From assembly GCA_023362775.1 (NCBI GenBank), contig JALMGJ010000005.1:81807921-81871920 (forward strand): a DNA stretch of 64,000 bases. The letters run 5' to 3'. The stretch comes from Charina bottae (taxonomy: Eukaryota; Chordata; Lepidosauria; Squamata; Charinaidae). The notes under the pieces were generated by a model. That model saw nothing but the letters and a program-made list of their open reading frames with translations, searched no databases and was not told the DNA's origin. Positions within the stretch are counted from its first letter, which is position 1. Each line of letters opens with the position of its first letter. Positions 10,601 through 20,575 of this stretch are shown in pieces. Made by a program: the position numbers and the translations under genes.

Positions 10601-11040
10601 CATCAAAGCTCCTGTCCTGATCTGTTGCTCCAAAGCAGGGCCTTGAAGGAAAAAGGGAGAGGGATTGTTGCTTTAAAATATCGTGGTGAGGAAGGGAGGG
10701 CGAGGAGCCCTGGATTCAATGACTGATGGCTTCAAATTGGAGGGGCTCTTGCAGACTGTAGCTCAATCCCATCATAGCATCTTGAAGAGAGATTGTAGGA
10801 GCTTGTCCTTAGTTTGACCAGGTTTCCCATTCTTATAAGTTGTATACCAATATTTATCAACTGCCTCCTGACAGTTTTATTATATGGAAAAGTTAATGAA
10901 TTAATCTCTTATAGTCCTCACCCTCAATCCCACAACCCCTCCCAGAATATTCAGATAGGCACATCGTTATTTCTTTCCAAAAACCCTTTCTTTTGCAAAA
11001 ACTCCTCTCATCTTATCTCTAATTCTTCATCATAAGGTTA
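7607..11040. other. Unannotated non-coding DNA
   Basis: 3.4 kb in which I recognise no transposon or exon. Short CA/TG tracts occur at 8432-8446, 9596-9616 and 9663-9700. Two patches (about 9330-9560 and 10480-10720) are AT-rich with repeated TAATTA/ATTGAT-type words and look like possible conserved non-coding sequence, but this cannot be judged without alignment. Confidence 0.4.
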
Positions 11041-11047
11041 CACACAG

Positions 11048-11090
<43 letters not shown>
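11041..11090. repeat. (CA)n microsatellite
   Basis: A nearly pure CA dinucleotide run from about 11050 to 11089. Confidence 0.95.
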
Positions 11091-11092
<2 letters not shown>

Positions 11093-12832
11093 CTTTTAAA
11101 AAGTCATAGGTGTGGAAGGCTCTGTTGAGGCCTTGCAATAACCTTTCTCCACTATTGAGTTGAAGGCTCTGCGCTCTACTCATTCTTGAGCTGGCAGAAA
11201 ATGTGCCAGCATGAAATTTGCCTATCCTGTCCCTCTTGCTTATCCTGCTTCTACTGCATGTGTTCTTAGTCACTGCTGAAACGTGTTCACCTGATGATGT
11301 GTGTGCCACACATGATACTGTAGGCAAAGCAATCGATGGAGTTCTTCCCCTTTGCTACCTTCCATATTCACACATCTCTACCATCTGCCAATCACAGCAC
11401 TGCTGCAGAAAAAGGGTGGGTCTCATGCACCCCATTGTATCATAACACAAGTTAGCTCAAATAGAGTTTTTAGAAAGAAAGTGTCACAAATGGGATTGAG
11501 TCCCCGTGGTGTTTGCTGAGAGGTTCTTGCTCCTGACTTTTCTTGATGCTGTCCTTCACTTTTAATCCAGCTTCATTTTCCCTTTCACTGAGTGTCACCT
11601 GCTAATGAGAAAAACAACCACCTTAATGTGTGGCAATGTGGGATTGGATGAGTGTTGGTGGGTACTTTGGATGACAGATTTAGCCACCTGTCAAGCTGCC
11701 TGATTAACAGGTTGCAAGCACAGAGATGCTCCATACCTGTGACCTGTGAGTGAGGCTATTTCTGAACACCGGCTTAGCACTTTTTTGAAAGAGCATGAAA
11801 AGACTGTCCAGAAACAGCCCAGCTGACAGGTTGCAAGCTTGGAGAAACATGGGTGAAGCAGTAGGGAACCCTCTCAGTGCTCCTGCTTGGAGGAACGTCC
11901 TCTCATTTCACCCCATGCCCCTCCTACGTGCCTGTAACTTGTCAGTTGGGCTCACAGGAGTGGAGAAGGTGCAAGGGGAAAGAGCAGGGAGTAATCAATA
12001 GAGAGTGAGCTATTGTAGCTATCTAATAGTGCTGCTAGGAAATAGCAAGCAAGTAGTTATGGCCAACAGCATCCAATCCAATCCCCATGGAACAGACACA
12101 GTGGCACAGGAATAGGCAAAATGGTGCATGCGCGCACCCACACACACACATCAAAGTTACAAAACCAGTAAAAAGTATGGCCATGCAATTCCTGGTGGCA
12201 GAAGCAGCAGAAAACCTGTAATACGTTTGTTGGTGACCAAACAAGCAAGACACAGTTGGCAGAACTAGTTTAAATTGACTGTCTGTGCAGCACAAGATTA
12301 GCACTCTCTCGACACCATTAGACCTCTTTTTAAAATCCAGGTCTACCATGTTTAAAAAATAGTTGAGTGCTCTTTCAATAGAGTGCTAAAACCATGTATA
12401 GGTAAGACCTGATAAGTGCTTTTGAAGGTGCCAGTCTGGCATTGTGGAGGAAGAAGCCTCTTCAGAAACCAGGTGCCCAGCCTTTTCTGCAGGCAAGGTA
12501 AAAGGGCCATGGAGGGCATTGCCCAGGGACCAGAGGAGAGGCAAGGCATGATGGCAGCAGCTGGAAGAGTCCAAAAATTGCTAGGTAGATCACAGTCCCA
12601 ACCTCATCACCAAACACATCATTGCTGAAGCCTGCCAGATTGTTTCCCATAGCAAATATTGTGTTGGGAGAAGAAAGAAAACCCTATTTGAGACAGCTAA
12701 GGCATTGAGCTTTCCCACCTTCCCTGAGAGTTACCTGCCCCCATCTCCCACCATGCCTCCCCATGCCTGTCACCACCACAGTGCCCTCCCCTGCCCTCTC
12801 CCCGCTCTCATGGCCTAAGAAGGATCCCACTG
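11091..12832. other. Unannotated non-coding DNA
   Basis: No recognisable gene. A frame at 11218-11445 looks like a small secreted Cys-rich peptide but begins with TTG and has no in-frame ATG. A possible hammerhead-like patch lies at 11281-11320. Short CA tracts occur near 12137-12150. Confidence 0.4.
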
Positions 12833-13215
12833 TTGAACTGTTAGGAAGCTCTTTCTAACATTCAATCTGAATCTCTTCCTGTAATGTGAGTCCATTATTC
12901 TGTGACCTGAACTCTGAAATGACAGGGAACAGGTGTGCAGCTTCATATATGTGGCATCCTTTCAGGTATTTGAAGAGCGTCATCATATCCTGCTCAGAGC
13001 TCTTCTGGAATGGAAGGGCATAGCAATCTTAGTAACAGATAAATAATATTAAAATCTGCTCAATCTTCTCAAGGCTAAACTGTCCCTACTCCTTCAATTT
13101 CTCTTTATAGGACTTAGTTTCTAGTTCCCCAACCAACTTCACTGTCCTTCTCTGATTCTGTTCTAGTTTCTCTGACTGTGTGGTGCCCAGTATTGGACAT
13201 AATACATGAGGAAGT
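12833..13215 (-). pseudogene. CR1/L3-type LINE fragment, antisense
   Basis: The plus strand reads as the complement of a CR1-like 3' half: 'gaactgttaggaagc', 'tcaggtatttgaag', 'tcttctcaaggctaaac', 'gtggtgcccagtattggac'. The last two correspond to the FSLEK- and QFWAP-type segments when translated on the minus strand. Old, with many indels. Confidence 0.6.
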
Positions 13216-13289
13216 GTCTGTGCAATGCAACTTAATAAAGAAGAATGCTTATTAAATTTGTAGAATTGGATGAGAATTTTATCCCTTCA

Positions 13290-14060
13290 GAGGATAAAAG
13301 TATTCAAACAATCTTGGTAGGTTAGAAAAATGAGTTGAAAGCAACAAAATTATTGAAAAACAAAAAGATACTAATTTATGGAAAGCACATCAAATACACA
13401 GGTATAAGATGGGGGATAGCTGGAGTACCAATGGTACTTGAGAAAAATAGTGCCAGTATCACAAGAAGCAATAGTCTGCTCTATGCTGCACTAGTCAGCC
13501 TGCCCCTGGAAGACTGTTTCCAGTTCTAGTCATCACAATACATGAAGGATACAGAGGACCTGGAAAGGGTGCAGAGAAGAGCAACAAAGATGGTTGAGGG
13601 TCTTGAAGATTAAATCCTATGAGAAACATTTAAAGGAACTGGGTATATTTATGCTAAAGAAGAGGAGGCTATGGGGAAAGAAGATAGAACTTTTCCCATT
13701 CTTGAAGGGCTGTCACAGGGAAGAGGGTGTGGATTTATTCACAAAAGCACCCAAGGGTAAGACAAGAACCAATGGGTGGAAGCTTTACAATGAGAGATCC
13801 AAACTTGAAGTAAGGAGAAATTTCCTGACCATGAGAGCTGTTAAGCAATGAAACAGCCTGTCTCCCCAATTTGTGGGTGTTCCACAAACTCTGAAAATCT
13901 CAGAAGAATGCTCATAATCCTGGTGGTATTCTTATCATCTTTCCAGCCCATGGAAGGACCATAGGAAATGTTGTCAACGGGAGACATTTGTTTCTGATAC
14001 CATGGTCTGAACTGTCTAGATGGCTGCCTTCTGGCACAGATGGAATGTATCCCTCAAGGA
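13290..14060 (+). pseudogene. CR1-type LINE fragment, sense
   Basis: Plus-strand pieces correspond to CR1 ORF2 downstream of the RT palm: 'LERVQRRATKMV' spread over two frames near 13560-13595, 'YEKHLKELGIFMLKKRRLWG' (13615-13675), 'GVDLFTKAP' (13725-13750) and 'KLEVRRNFLTMRAVKQ' (13803-13850), then an in-frame stop. The frame shifts at least once near 13594. It starts about 75 bp after the oppositely oriented CR1 piece at 12833-13215, so the two are separate insertions or an inverted 5' part. Confidence 0.7.
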
Positions 14061-14374
14061 ATGCTAAGAAGTATTTGGCCAAAATATGGCAAGCTTGATT
14101 AGGAGGGTTTAAATTGAATCATGACCAATTTTCTCTTGTTCCAGGGTACAGAATATGAAATTATGAATTTAAGATACGAAAAGTTATATCCAAATATGAT
14201 TAAATTTTGAGAAAACCTACAGCAGTTACTCAGAGCTGTCAAATGGAGGCCAAATAGCCATCTCTTTGGTTTGCTCTGGTGGGGTGGGGGCTGCTATACT
14301 CAATGGTGTAAATGACTTCTTCCTCTTCTATGATTCTATGGGTCTAAATATCATCTGTGAAATTCATTACCTTT
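14061..14374. other. No gene recognised
   Basis: About 310 bp of non-coding sequence between the CR1 and L2 fragments. The first part may still be CR1 3' sequence. Confidence 0.35.
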
Positions 14375-15060
14375 ATGCTTTATTTATTTGTTTGTTAGTT
14401 GTTTATTATATGAGGGGGCGTGGTGGCTCAGTGGATAAGACACCCGGCTTGTCGATCGGAAGGTCGCAAGTTCGGAGGTTCGAATCCCTAGCCCTGCGTG
14501 ACGGCCTGAGCTCCCGCACTCACCCCAGCTCTTTATTATATGGCTCGCCAACTCATAAACTGTAACTCTGAGTGGCTAACATAGGATAAAAGGAGAAACA
14601 AAGCCAACAAGATGAAAACAACACAGAAGAAAACATAACAGAACCAAGACTAGTCCACAATCAATTCCATTTCAAATCACTACAGACAGGTTCCTCCACC
14701 ACCCTGTCCCAATGCCTGGGATGGGGGGGGAAGCAGGCCCTCAAGACCTTTTGGGACCAACAGGGTTGGAGCTATTTGAATCTCCAGGCGAATGATGTTC
14801 CAGAAGGTAGGTGCCATGACAGAGAAGGCATGCCTCCTGAATCCCACCAGATGACACTCTTTTATAGAGGGGACCTGGAACATGTCCACTCTGTTAGGTC
14901 ATGTGAGATGGGCAGAACCAACTGGAGATACATAGACCCACAAGTAACCTGGTTCTCTGCCATGAAGAGCTTGATAGATGGTAGCCAGCATCTTGAATTG
15001 CAGCTGGAAACACAATGGGAGACAGTGCAGCTTGCAGAGCAGTGGTGTTAATAGAGACCT
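14375..15060 (-). pseudogene. L2-type LINE 3' fragment, split by a SINE
   Basis: The antisense L2 signature 'tttatttatttgtttgttag ... atggctcgccaactcataaactg' marks the 3' tail. 'gaatcccaccagatgacactc' and 'cagcttgcagagcagtggtgtta' at 14840-15050 match the C-terminal coding end of the complete L2 at 56.2-56.45 kb. A truncated Sauria SINE is inserted in the 3' tail with its own target duplication. Coding is broken by indels. Confidence 0.75.
14402..14542 (+). mobile_element. Sauria SINE lacking its 3' half, with target duplication
   Basis: The insert at 14413-14531 begins 'agggggcgtggtggctcag' and stops after 'ccccagctc', so only the tRNA-like 5' part is present. It is flanked by identical 11-mers TTTATTATATG (14402-14412 and 14532-14542). 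The BovB-like tail normally needed for priming is absent. Confidence 0.85.
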
Positions 15061-15494
15061 TGGGTTAAAAAATAAGAGTTCAAAGAAGTTTTTGAAAAAC
15101 AAATCTGCTGCATCAAATTCATTTAAAAAGATAAAGAACCTATTGAACTTAAGTTGGCTTCTGGTGTACATGTTGTTTTCTTCCCATCCACTCATCCTTT
15201 TAAAAAAAAGGGATATTGCCCATTTCTGGAATCAGCTTGGTTTTACTATCTGATGCAGACAGGTTTGTCTGATAGAAGACAGGTCTGAATCATTTCACAA
15301 GAGCTGGAAGCAAATTCTTTACTTCCAGGGCCATAAGCCTGGTTATAGTCAGGGGCCCTGCAATTTCCCCCTGGGTTTTATTTCTATAGTCATGCTATAT
15401 ACCCCGTTGGGTCATCGTTTCAGAGATATTTCCTTACCTAAACAAAGAAACAGAATGACCATGGGCAGGCAAAAAAGCAGTGGGAACAGGAGCG
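15061..15494. other. No gene recognised
   Basis: Unique-looking sequence without coding or repeat signature. Confidence 0.4.
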
Positions 15495-15930
15495 ACTTCT
15501 GACTTCCTGCCAGCTTCCCCATGGAAAGCTGGCAGGTAGTGTCAGAAATCTTCCCTCCTTCCCTCCCTTCCTTCCTTCCTTCCTTCCTTCCTCCCTCTTC
15601 CTTCCTTCCTTCCTTCCTTCCTTCCTTCCTTCCTTCCTTCCTTCCTCCCTCCCTCCCTCCCTCCCTCCCTCCCTCCCTCCCTCCCTCCCTGTTCCATCCT
15701 GTTCCTTCCTTCCTCCCTGTTCCTCCCTCCCTTTCTCCCATCCCCCACCCTCATTGCACTTCTCGCACACCCACTTACCTGCCTGCTGGCCTTGGACTTG
15801 CAACTTCCTGCCAGCTTCCCCACTGATTTTGCTTGTGGGAAGCTGGCAGGGAGCGTCGGCAATCATGATCGAATTTAGACTTCCTGTTGGCTTCCCCATT
15901 GACTTTTGGGAAGCTGGCAGGGAGCACTGA
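15495..15930. repeat. Three hairpin units around a pyrimidine microsatellite
   Basis: The unit 'cttcctgccagcttcccc' followed by 'gaagctggcagg' (a hairpin of about 12 bp) occurs at about 15508-15537, 15801-15852 and 15879-15925. A similar 'cttgctggaagctagctggg' word occurs inside the MITE at 2298-2702, so these may descend from a MITE interior. Confidence 0.6.
15551..15690. repeat. (CTTC)n/(CCTC)n microsatellite
   Basis: A long tetranucleotide array changing from CTTC to CCCT units near 15645. All long open frames through it (Gly/Arg/Glu/Lys on the minus strand, Ser/Pro/Leu/Phe on the plus) are composition artefacts. Confidence 0.95.
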
Positions 15931-16328
15931 AATTATTATCACCTGACTGAGGCTGATTGCAGCAGTGCAGCGGTGATGAAGCAGCGGCAGCGCAGTGGAA
16001 CTGAAGTGGCCACAACTTCGCCAAATTTCAGGATGGGATTTTGGACACATTCTATAAATGCATTCTGTAAGTTGGCCCATTTGAGGTCCCTTGGCTGAAA
16101 AATTGTTGCCCTGTGATGCACTGTTTACCCAATTGAAGGTTACAAACAAACAGACACGAGAGTTTTAGTTGTATATCGATAATGGAAACATTCAGCATAT
16201 TTCATTGTGACATGAGGCCATATGATTGATAATGAATTACATTAGTTTAACTTCTTAATTTTTGTCATGACCATTCCCATTCTTTTGGAGTGTAGTTCCT
16301 GGATTGTCATTCAAAGGACACTGGCTTG

Positions 16329-16395
16329 CAGTGTTTCTCAACCTCAGCAACTTTAAGATGTGTGGACTTCAACTCCTAGAATTCCCCAGCCAGCA
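16329..16395. mobile_element. Half of a palindromic hAT-type MITE
   Basis: 'cagtgtttctcaacctcagc' through 'ttccccagccagc' equals the left arm of the intact palindromic element at 44858-44967. The right arm is missing. Confidence 0.75.
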
Positions 16396-18228
16396 TGTTA
16401 CTGTTGTAGAGTAACTTTCTACCACTGAACACATTCAGGCTCATCTCTTCTGAAACATGAATAGCTTCCTCTGTGATCAGTTCTGTATTAGAGATAAAGT
16501 GGGTGGGTATCACTTGCAGACTGATGTACTAGCATTCTTCTCATTACTGTGTGGTGAAGTAGGTAGTTGAAAGTGTTGGAAATTCAGCAAATCAACATGC
16601 CTCATTTGCATGTAGATGAATTCATCCAAGGATGCAATTCTCTGTGTCTTTGAGGAAGTTGTTTTGTTGCCACTCCCACTTCCTCTTTCTCAGTCAGTCC
16701 TTCTTTGAGTCTCTCCAGCGGAGAGGCAAGCATGCTGCTTGCTTTCTCTCTCTCTCTCTCCATCTTAGGCCATGGATGGGCCTAGGAGATTTCCCCCCCC
16801 CTTTCTCCACGCATCCCTGGCAGCAACATAAGACCAGGGGTCTAAAACAAAATTTAGGGAACCAAAGGAGAATCATTTCTCAACAAAATGGATGTAACTG
16901 GACCAATAAACGTAAGAACTGTTTTGTACTTACTTTTTGAACTTACTATGTCTAAGTGTGTGTTTCTTTATGCTTGGGTGGGCTAAAGGTGTAAGATTAA
17001 GAACCTGGATCTCTCTAACATGCTCATTGGCTCGTTTTTAAACAATATTCTTTTTCTGTTCATGAGCTTATACTACATTAAGCTCTGCTCCATTCACTGT
17101 TTCTAACAGGCCACTGAATGATCTTCAAAAAGCAGAGTACCTTGTCTGGTTCTTGGGTGATGAGTGGGAATTAACACCATACTCTCCAAGACTAAAAGTC
17201 TCTGCCAGAGTTTCAAAAGGCTGAATTGAATCATCACACAGAAGTCTCTGGTTAGCCTGAAATCAAATCAGGAATCTCACAGAGCAAAGGAAATCAGAAC
17301 TGAGGCATCATCAAGGAAACAAACTGGGAACAAAGAAACTGATAGAAAGGGAAAGAACAATAATGGGTTGGGTCAAAGTATACTGAGAAAAGCAACCTGA
17401 AATTCCAAAAGGCAAAGAATCAAGGTAACATGATAAAAACTGAAATTGATTTTTGTTCTTGTTTGATTGACCTAGGGCTTATCCACACTACCTAGTTGCC
17501 CTATTGCCAGAGTGGTACAACAACCAGTTTTTAAGGGTAGAAACAAGTGATATCTCAGCCCCACCTCACTTTCCATCACAATTCAACCTCCAGGTCTGTT
17601 TGCTACTGCACTTCGAAAGTAGTATTTTCGTCTTATGTTGCCTTGAGAGTTCTTGTCTGTTTTGGCTGGAGCCCTTTACTTCCTTACAGTTGAATGGCTC
17701 TTTTGCACAAGAAGAATCACCCCTTCAATTGAGCCAGTGCTCACCATTCTCTCTAAAACCCTTTAGACCTCCCTTTTACCATGAGTGCAGTAATATTTGG
17801 ACAATTTGGGAGATGAGGGTGAAACCACCTTGAGTGACTAGAAAAATGGTGAAAGGGTGAAATAGGAAGGAGTGAAGTAGGGTGAAGTAGGAAGCTCAGA
17901 AAGAAAAATAATAATGAAAAAAACCTGATTCTGCCAGACTTTCAAGAGCAACCTTCTACTTGCATGATAAGAGTTATAGTAACTGTGCTACTGTAGCAGT
18001 CACAGTAAAAAAGGGTTAAAGGCCTTTGGAAAGTAATAGGCATGATTTTCTACCCATAGCTGTCTGCATTCCAATAGACACAGAAAAGTTCCTGATCCTT
18101 TCTGTGGGTCAGTTGCTGATATGAGGTTATGTAACCATATGTACTGCCTCCCAGACAACAGTTGCTGGACCTGCTGATCACCCTTTCAACCTATACATGG
18201 ATACGACCATTTGCAAATGTGACAGTAA
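16396..18228. other. Unannotated non-coding DNA
   Basis: 1.8 kb with no transposon or exon that I recognise. It contains a CT run (16746-16760), a C homopolymer (16792-16801) and a short imperfect GAAGTAGG-type repeat (17850-17890). Confidence 0.4.
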
Positions 18229-18405
18229 TAAATGGTAGTAAAGGTAAAGGTACCCCCCGCACATTTGTGCAGTCGTGTCCGACTCTAGGGGCCGGTGCTC
18301 ATCTCCGTTTGTTAGCCAAAGAGCCAGCGTTGTCCGAAGACGCTTCCACGGTCATGTGGCCGGCATGACACGCGCGGAACGCTGTTAGGGTTAAATGGTA
18401 GTAAA
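18229..18405 (-). mobile_element. Sauria SINE, 5' truncated, 14-bp target duplication
   Basis: The insert at 18243-18391 contains only the 3' half of the family, read on the minus strand (antisense tail 'aaggtaaaggtacccccc', then 'gtcgtgtccgactctagg'). The flanks are identical 14-mers TAAATGGTAGTAAA at 18229-18242 and 18392-18405. This is typical of 5'-truncated target-primed integration. Confidence 0.93.
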
Positions 18406-18541
18406 CGATAGTAAAAAAAATCATTTTCCAACAATGCACGCACTTACGCCCAAATTTCTGCACCTGAGAACAACACATGCCAGAGTGAGAGCCAGTGTTG
18501 CTGCATGAGAGAACTTTACCTAAATGAGATGGCAGCAATCA

Positions 18542-18544
<3 letters not shown>

Positions 18545-18611
<67 letters not shown>

Positions 18612-18612
18612 T
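18545..18612. repeat. (CT)n(CA)n compound microsatellite
   Basis: A pure CT run to about 18592 followed by CA to 18612. Confidence 0.95.
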
Positions 18613-18859
18613 GGTTCACTTAGAGACCATGTTGCCAATTGTAGCCACCAAATGAGGACTATCTGTAATGGATTGAATATAGCAGCAAAGCAAAGCATGC
18701 AATCATTTACCAATTTACCAATAAATAAAATAAATACCAATAAATAAATAAATAAATAATATGCAGGTATAAAGGAAAAGGAAGCCTGAACACAGGAGTC
18801 TAACCCTTTCTCTTAAAAGTTTCTACACTGATGCACATACTATGGATAACAAGTATATG

Positions 18860-19112
18860 AGATGGATATCACAAGGCACAAAGGCAAGTATGATATAATA
18901 GGATTACAGAAACATGGTGGGATGAATCTTACTCCAGAGGGACAGAAAATACATTAGAGGAGATGGTGCAGGCTTGGATATCAGAAAGGAACTTACATGT
19001 TCAGAGGTTCACTGGATTGATGAGTGTTGAAGGCATTTGGTTTAAGATAAAAGAACATGCTAACAGGAGGGACACCTTACTAGGATTCAGCTACAAACCA
19101 CCAAACCACATT
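18860..19112 (+). pseudogene. CR1-type LINE endonuclease fragment
   Basis: In pieces the plus strand reads 'ITETWWDES' (from the 'acagaaacatggtgggatga' stretch near 18906), then 'MVQAWISERN' and 'LLGFSYKPPNH' (19080-19105). This matches the order of the CR1 apurinic-type endonuclease (SETWWDES ... VCYRPPN). It has no RT part, carries frameshifts, and ends where a CORE-SINE begins. Confidence 0.65.
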
Positions 19113-19116
19113 AAAG

Positions 19117-19373
19117 AGAGCCAGTTTGGTCTAGTAGTTAAGGTGCTGGGCTAGAAACCAGGAGTCTGTGAGTTCTAGTCCCGCCTTAGGCATGAAAGCC
19201 GGCTGGGTGACCTTGGGCCAGTCACACTCTCTCAGCCCAACTCACCTCACAGGGTTGCTGTTGTGGGGAAAATAGGAGAAGGAAGGAGTATTAGGTATGT
19301 TCGCTACCTTGAGTTATTTATAAAAAATAATAAAGGTGGGATAAAAAAAATTAAATAAATAAATAAATTGGTG
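19117..19373 (+). mobile_element. CORE/MIR-like tRNA SINE, full length
   Basis: Same layout as 7003-7250: 'gagccagtttggtctagtag' head, CORE block 'ggctgggtgaccttgggcc', L2-like tail, and an AAAT-repeat end. Confidence 0.88.
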
Positions 19374-19401
19374 AGGACTTTGGGCAGGTGCCAAGGCATG
19401 C

Positions 19402-20575
19402 TTCTGGTATACTGATAGATGACATTGTTTAATCAAAGGAACCTGGAGCGCACCAACCCTACATGATCAAATTAGCCAGGCTGATACTATGGGAGATGGG
19501 TTCCCTCAAGTGACCTGGCCCCATGTCATTTAGGGCTTTATAGATAACAACCAGCACTTTGAATTGCACCCAGAAGCAAACTGGCAAGTACTGCAGCTTG
19601 TGAAGCAGAGGTGTTACATGGTCATACCAAGGCATGTACACCACTGCCTGTGCCAATGCATTCTAGAACATCTGGGGCTTCCAGGTAGTCTTCAAAGGCA
19701 ACCCATGTACAGCGCATTGTAGTAGTCAAGCCATGAGGTGACCAAGGTATGAGTGACTGTCTAAAGGGCCCCCTGATCTAGGAAATGGTGCAACTAGTAC
19801 ACCTGATGAAATCATGCAAAGGCCTTCTTGGCCATAGCTGCCACCTGCTCATCAAGCAGGAGCTGTGAGTCCAAGAAGACTCCCAGATTTTGTACTACTC
19901 TTGAAAGGGGAAATGCAACCCTATCCAAGGTCAAAGATGGAATATCCCCAGATCTGGGTGGCCCAAACCTCCACAGCCACAGCCTTGGTAGGATTGAGTC
20001 AGAGATGGTACTTCCCCATCCAGAACCGCACTGCCTCCAGGCACTGGGACAGAACCTCAGAAGCCTCACTTGCCTGGCCTGCGGTTGAGAGATATAACTG
20101 AGTATCATCAGTGTACTGATGGTGGCAAACCCAAGACTAGTGCATGACCTTACCCAGCAGTTTCAAGTAGACGGTGAAAAGGAAGGGAGAGAATAGAACC
20201 CTGCAGCACCCCACACAGGAGGGGCCTAGACAGCGATCTCCTTTCCAACCAACACTGACTAGAACTGGCTCCAGAGAAATGAAGGCAACCACTGTAAACA
20301 GGGCGCCCAATCCCCAACCCATGGAGCTGACTCAGAAGGATACTCAGAAGGATACTTAGCTGCAGACGGTGGTCACCTTCTCAGTCACCTTCCCCCAAAA
20401 GGGAAGGTTGGAGACTGGTTGCTGGTTGTTGAAAATGGCCGGGTCCCAGGATGGCCTCTTGAGGAGAGGGTGCACCACCACCTCTTTCAAGACAGGAGGT
20501 ATCACCCCCTGCTTCCGAAAGGCCAACTCCACAGCATGGACCCAACCACTGGTGCCTTCCTCACAGCTTTGATTG
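19402..20575 (-). pseudogene. L2-type LINE reverse transcriptase fragment
   Basis: Minus-strand frames give 'HVTPLLHKLQYLPVCFWVQF' (C-terminus) and, at 20108-19812, 'NLGVFLDSQLLLDEQVAAMA'. Further upstream lie matches to the palm flank and to the 'LLKKP' region near 20490. All align in order with the complete L2 at 56.06-57.5 kb. Frameshifts and stops divide it into at least three frames. It is 5' truncated near 20575, before the endonuclease. Confidence 0.8.

Noticed and set aside
11218..11445. 75-codon frame resembling a small secreted cysteine-rich peptide
   Set aside because: It begins at TTG with no in-frame ATG upstream, has no family match that I recognise and no splice context.
15412..15899. 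Several Gly/Arg/Glu/Lys-rich frames on the minus strand
   Set aside because: They are translations of the (CTTC)n/(CCTC)n array in different registers.
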